Part shown: positions 60,787 to 64,000 of the stretch, piece by piece
How positions within the stretch are numbered: position 1 is the first letter of the stretch
Layout of the letters: each line of letters starts with the position of its first letter
Source of the DNA: Beijerinckia mobilis
Lineage (GTDB): Bacteria; Pseudomonadota; Alphaproteobacteria; Rhizobiales; Beijerinckiaceae
NCBI RefSeq assembly: GCF_000745425.1
Contig: NZ_JQJH01000015.1
Coordinates: 1-64,000 of the forward strand
Reading direction: 5' to 3'
Length of the DNA stretch: 64,000 nt
The notes under the pieces: model-generated
What the model saw: the letters and a program-made list of their open reading frames with translations, nothing else
What the model was told of the DNA's origin: nothing
The model's database searches: none
Made by a program: the position numbers and the translations under genes

Positions 60787-62201
60787 AGACCGGACTCTGG
60801 CTTGGCCTCGCCCGGGCATTGCCCGGATTCGTGCTCGCAATCGCATCATTGATGCCGTTCGTCAGTGTTTCAGCCGAGGAAGGCGCTTCCCCGCCTCCTC
60901 TCTTGCCCTATGAGACCGCCTTTCAAGGCCGCACGCTTTATGCGCGCCCGTTTGAGGGTTTGAGTGAAACCGAGAAGGATTTGGCCGCCCACGGCAGTCT
61001 TTTCTTCCACGCCGCCTGGGTGCCTTCTCCTTCCGCTGACCAACCGGAATTCCAGGGGCTCGGGCCCTTGTTCAACCAGCTTTCCTGCATCGCCTGCCAC
61101 GTCAAAAACGGCCGCGGCGCGCCGCCTTCAGGTACCGAGCCTTTGCGGACCATGGTGGTGAAATTAAGCCCCGCGGGAACCGACGCTCACGGGGGACCAC
61201 TCGGCCATCCGCTTTATGGACCGCAGTTCAATCCGCGCGCCATTCCCGGTATGCGGGCAGAGGGCGAGGTCCATCTCGCCTGGGAGACAACGCAGGTCAC
61301 ATTCGGCGACGGTTCCGTCGCCGAATTGCGCCGGCCGATCCTTCAATGGCAGGACCTCGCCTTCGGCCCCATCGGCAAGGATACGCAAATTTCCCTGCGC
61401 AATGCGCAACCCCTCGTCGGACTTGGACTTTTGGAAGCCGTGCCAGAGGCGGAAATCCTCAGGCTGGCGGAGGATCAGAAACGGAAGGGCGGCTCTGTCG
61501 CGGGCAAGCCGAACTGGGTTTGGGACAGGGCGAGCATGAGCCGCAGACTTGGCCGTTTTGGTCAGAAAGCCAACCAGCCAAGCCTGAGACAGCAGATCGC
61601 TTCCGCCTTTGCCGAGGATCTTGGCATCACCTCCTCACTCTTTCCGTCAGAGAGTTGCACGACGGCGCAGGCTGATTGCAAGGCGTCCATGAGCGCCAAG
61701 CCCGAACTTGCCGACCCGGAGCTTGTCGACAAGGATCTCGACGCTGTGACGGCTTTCGTCCGCGACATGGCCGTACCGGCGCGGCGTGACAGTCAAAACC
61801 CCGAGGTCATGCGCGGGGAAGCCCTCTTCGATAGCATCGGCTGCGGGCGCTGCCACACGGGAACGCTGCGCCTCGGCGAGGCCGCCCCCCTGCCCGGGCT
61901 CGCTGGCACGACAATCCATCCCTTTACCGATCTCCTCCTTCACGACATGGGCGATGGCCTTGCTGATGGCCGCCCGGATTTCGAGGCAAGCGGCACCCAA
62001 TGGCGCACGCCACCCCTCTGGGGACTCGGAGCAATGCCCAGGACCGGACAGGACATCAACTATCTGCATGACGGTCGAGCCAGGACGTTGAGCGAGGCGA
62101 TCCTCTGGCACGGCGGAGAGGCTGTGGCCGCACGCGAGCGCTTTCGTACGCTCTCTTCGGCGGACCGTCAGGCGCTTGTCACTTTTCTGAATTCGCTCTG
62201 A
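60783..62201 (+). CDS. Diheme c-type cytochrome, DHOR family
   Basis: A 472-residue exported protein (signal: LARALPGFVLAIASLMPFVSVSAEE). Two heme c sites are visible: LSCIACHVKNGRG at about residue 100 and IGCGRCHTGTLRLG at about 355. The spacing, FNPRAIPGMRAEGEVHLAWE, QPLVGLGLLEAVPE, and TPPLWGLGAMPRTG..YLHDGRARTLSEAILWHGGEA match the di-heme 'thiol oxidoreductase' (DHOR) family. These are often iron-regulated and beside imelysins; here the neighbours are a binding protein and a TonB receptor. Starts inside the end of the previous gene (ATGA overlap). Confidence 0.88.
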   Translation: MKTGLWLGLARALPGFVLAIASLMPFVSVSAEEGASPPPLLPYETAFQGRTLYARPFEGLSETEKDLAAHGSLFFHAAWVPSPSADQPEFQGLGPLFNQLSCIACHVKNGRGAPPSGTEPLRTMVVKLSPAGTDAHGGPLGHPLYGPQFNPRAIPGMRAEGEVHLAWETTQVTFGDGSVAELRRPILQWQDLAFGPIGKDTQISLRNAQPLVGLGLLEAVPEAEILRLAEDQKRKGGSVAGKPNWVWDRASMSRRLGRFGQKANQPSLRQQIASAFAEDLGITSSLFPSESCTTAQADCKASMSAKPELADPELVDKDLDAVTAFVRDMAVPARRDSQNPEVMRGEALFDSIGCGRCHTGTLRLGEAAPLPGLAGTTIHPFTDLLLHDMGDGLADGRPDFEASGTQWRTPPLWGLGAMPRTGQDINYLHDGRARTLSEAILWHGGEAVAARERFRTLSSADRQALVTFLNSL

Positions 62202-62237
62202 GGGGGCATTCAGACAGATCCAACGGGGAATGCAATC

Positions 62238-64000
62238 ATGACGACGCATACGGCCTGCCAGGCCGCAACACACGAAAAAAGCCAATATAGCAAGATCCGA
62301 CAGTTTGAAACGGCTGCGACTTTCGCAGGCCTCCTGCTTGCGACGAGTCCCGTAGACGCACAGGAAGTCGGTGTCTTTTCTCTCGGCGAGATCAATATTT
62401 CCGCCTCGAAGAGCGGAAGCCGTGAACAGACGAGCGGCTATGGCGGCAGCGTCATCACCAATGAGGATGCCTGGAAATTCGGGCGCGATACGCTCGATCA
62501 GGCAGTCACACTCGCCCCCGGCGTGTCCGCGTCGAATTCCGGCGGTCCCCGTAATGAACGTCTGATTTATGTACGCGGTTTCGATCGCTTCCAGACACCG
62601 CTTTCGATTGATGGCATCAGGGTCTATCTGCCCGCCGATAACCGGTTGGATTTCGGGCGCTTCCTCACCGCAGACGTCTCGGAGATACAAATCGCCAAAG
62701 GCTATGATTCCGTCCTCGATGGTCCGGGCGGCATGGGCGGCGCCATCAATCTCGTGACCCGCAAGGCGCAAAAAGAGGTCGATGGTGAGATGCGCACCGG
62801 GATGCTCTGGGGCCAGGACGGCACATTGGAGGGCGGCTCCGCCTATCTGTTTCTCGGCACCAAACAGCCGACCTATTATCTCCAGGGCAGCGCCAGTTTT
62901 CTGGGGACACGGGGCTGGATTCTGTCACATGAATACACCCCGACAAGCGTACAGGGTTCGGGTCTACGCGATCATTCCGATACGACCGATGGCCGCGGCA
63001 TGATCAAAGTCGGCGTCACGCCCAATGCAACGGACGAATATTCATTCAACTATATAAAGCAGGTCGGCCGCAAGGGCGCGCCCTTGCATGTCAGCGATCC
63101 GGTCGCCTCGCAAAGATATTGGGACTGGCCCTACTGGAACATCCAGAATATCTATTTCCTCTCCAACACCCAGCTGAGCGACGCCGTCTATCTCAAGAGC
63201 CGCGTCTACTTCAACACATTCGACAATTCCCTCTATTCCTACGACGATCGCTATCTTTCGACACAAAGCCTCCCGAGATCCTTCCAAAGCGCCTATCACG
63301 ATTACGCTTTGGGCGGCTCCGTCGAAGCTGGCATCAATTTCGGCACCGCCGATACGTTGAAAGGGACTTTCCAATATCGGCGTGACAATCACGTCGAATG
63401 GCAGGGAACTTTCTCCACGACGAGCCCCTGCGTCGCCAATGTCATCTGCTTCCGCGAACCCGATCAAACGACAACGGAAGACACCTATACAATAGCGCTA
63501 GAAAATACATGGCATATAACGCCCAATCTCGATTTCGTGCAGGGCTTCGCCTATAATTGGCGTCATATGCTGCGCGCGCAGGATTACAATACGACCGACG
63601 GCTTCATCAATTATCCGTTGCGGGATGTCGGCGCTCCCGATGGGCAGGCCGCCTTGATCTGGCGTTATGAGGAAAATTCCAAACTCTTCGCCAACGTCTC
63701 GTCGCGGGTGCGTTTCCCGACGATTTTCGACAGATTTAGTTCGCGCTTTGGCGGCGCCGTGTCGAATCCCGGTCTGCAACCAGAGCGCGCGACCAATTAT
63801 CAGATCGGCTGGGCAACGACGTTCAACACCAATGCCGAGTTCCAGACGGCGGCATTCGTCAGCGATGTCAAGAATCTCATTCAATCAGTGCCGTTCATCT
63901 ACAATAATACGGCTTTGACCCAGAGCCAGAATGTCGGTGACGGCTATTTCGTCGGCATAGAAGCGGCCGGCACTTATCAGATTCAGGACAATCTGATGAT
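62238..64000 (+). CDS. TonB-dependent outer-membrane receptor (partial)
   Basis: Open from ATG 62238 to the window edge (587 codons seen). A signal peptide (about residues 22-42, ending DAQE) is followed by a TonB-box-like LGEINISASKSG, a plug domain (YGGSVITNEDAWKFGRDTLDQAVTLAPGVSASNSGGPRNERLIYVRGFDRFQTPLSIDGIRVYLPAD, SEIQIAKGYDSVLDGPGGMGGAINLVTRK) and a beta-barrel with the late FANVSSRVRFPTIFDRFSSR and NPGLQPERATNYQIGW motifs. Takes up a metal chelate. 36 bases after the cytochrome gene, same operon. C-terminus lies outside the window. Confidence 0.93.
   Translation, partial: MTTHTACQAATHEKSQYSKIRQFETAATFAGLLLATSPVDAQEVGVFSLGEINISASKSGSREQTSGYGGSVITNEDAWKFGRDTLDQAVTLAPGVSASNSGGPRNERLIYVRGFDRFQTPLSIDGIRVYLPADNRLDFGRFLTADVSEIQIAKGYDSVLDGPGGMGGAINLVTRKAQKEVDGEMRTGMLWGQDGTLEGGSAYLFLGTKQPTYYLQGSASFLGTRGWILSHEYTPTSVQGSGLRDHSDTTDGRGMIKVGVTPNATDEYSFNYIKQVGRKGAPLHVSDPVASQRYWDWPYWNIQNIYFLSNTQLSDAVYLKSRVYFNTFDNSLYSYDDRYLSTQSLPRSFQSAYHDYALGGSVEAGINFGTADTLKGTFQYRRDNHVEWQGTFSTTSPCVANVICFREPDQTTTEDTYTIALENTWHITPNLDFVQGFAYNWRHMLRAQDYNTTDGFINYPLRDVGAPDGQAALIWRYEENSKLFANVSSRVRFPTIFDRFSSRFGGAVSNPGLQPERATNYQIGWATTFNTNAEFQTAAFVSDVKNLIQSVPFIYNNTALTQSQNVGDGYFVGIEAAGTYQIQDNLM

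Overview
The window looks like a chromosome segment of an alphaproteobacterium of the order Hyphomicrobiales, most like the Beijerinckiaceae. This rests on the protein complement (class I PHA synthase with intracellular depolymerase, GlcB/GlcDEF, a diheme oxidoreductase, a DUF3597 protein), on L19, IF3, LeuC and AroD proteins of alphaproteobacterial type, and on moderately GC-rich codon use. The species call is inference from recognised families; no database was searched.

Layout. (1) 1-10.5 kb: a degenerate, lower-GC prophage region. An IS5-like element, cut by the left edge, sits in a phage-type gene. It is followed by head-completion genes, both terminase genes and a tape-measure gene, then small unknown genes, a structured non-coding stretch and a HicBA toxin-antitoxin pair. 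The region abuts the 3' end of a tRNA-Leu gene. No integrase, portal, capsid or tail-fibre gene is visible. (2) 10.7-34 kb: core chromosome with lipid kinase, gamma-carbonic anhydrase, dinB, phaZ-phaC, leuC, rplS, infC, thioredoxin, pirin, tRNA-Gln(UUG), aroD, glyS and an MHS-family transporter. (3) 34-38.3 kb: a gene-poor stretch with only three credible small genes and several strong palindromes. (4) 38351-47110: a compact integrative element of about 8.8 kb, bounded by a 17-bp direct repeat whose right copy is the 3' end of tRNA-Asn. It carries a tyrosine integrase next to the tRNA, a serine recombinase at the other end, an iteron-like array, an uncharacterised 384-residue protein, a regulator-helicase operon (SF3/P4-type helicase) and four copies of a structured repeat of about 110 bp. 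(5) 47-48 kb: a tRNA cluster (Asn, Cys, Gln-CUG). (6) 48-64 kb: core and metabolic genes: yqgF, an alpha/beta hydrolase, an MFS exporter, glcB, glcDEF, a Mop-type molybdate-binding protein, and an iron-type cluster (periplasmic binding protein, diheme cytochrome, TonB receptor) that runs off the right edge.

How genes work together. GlcDEF oxidises glycolate to glyoxylate and GlcB condenses glyoxylate with acetyl-CoA to malate; all four genes lie in the same direction. PhaZ and PhaC overlap, so breakdown and synthesis of storage polyester are probably co-translated. In the integrative element the iterons, the unknown protein and the helicase look like a self-contained replication module, with the integrase handling tRNA-Asn integration and excision. 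The most unusual part of the window is this small plasmid- or satellite-like element; its key protein has no family I recognise.
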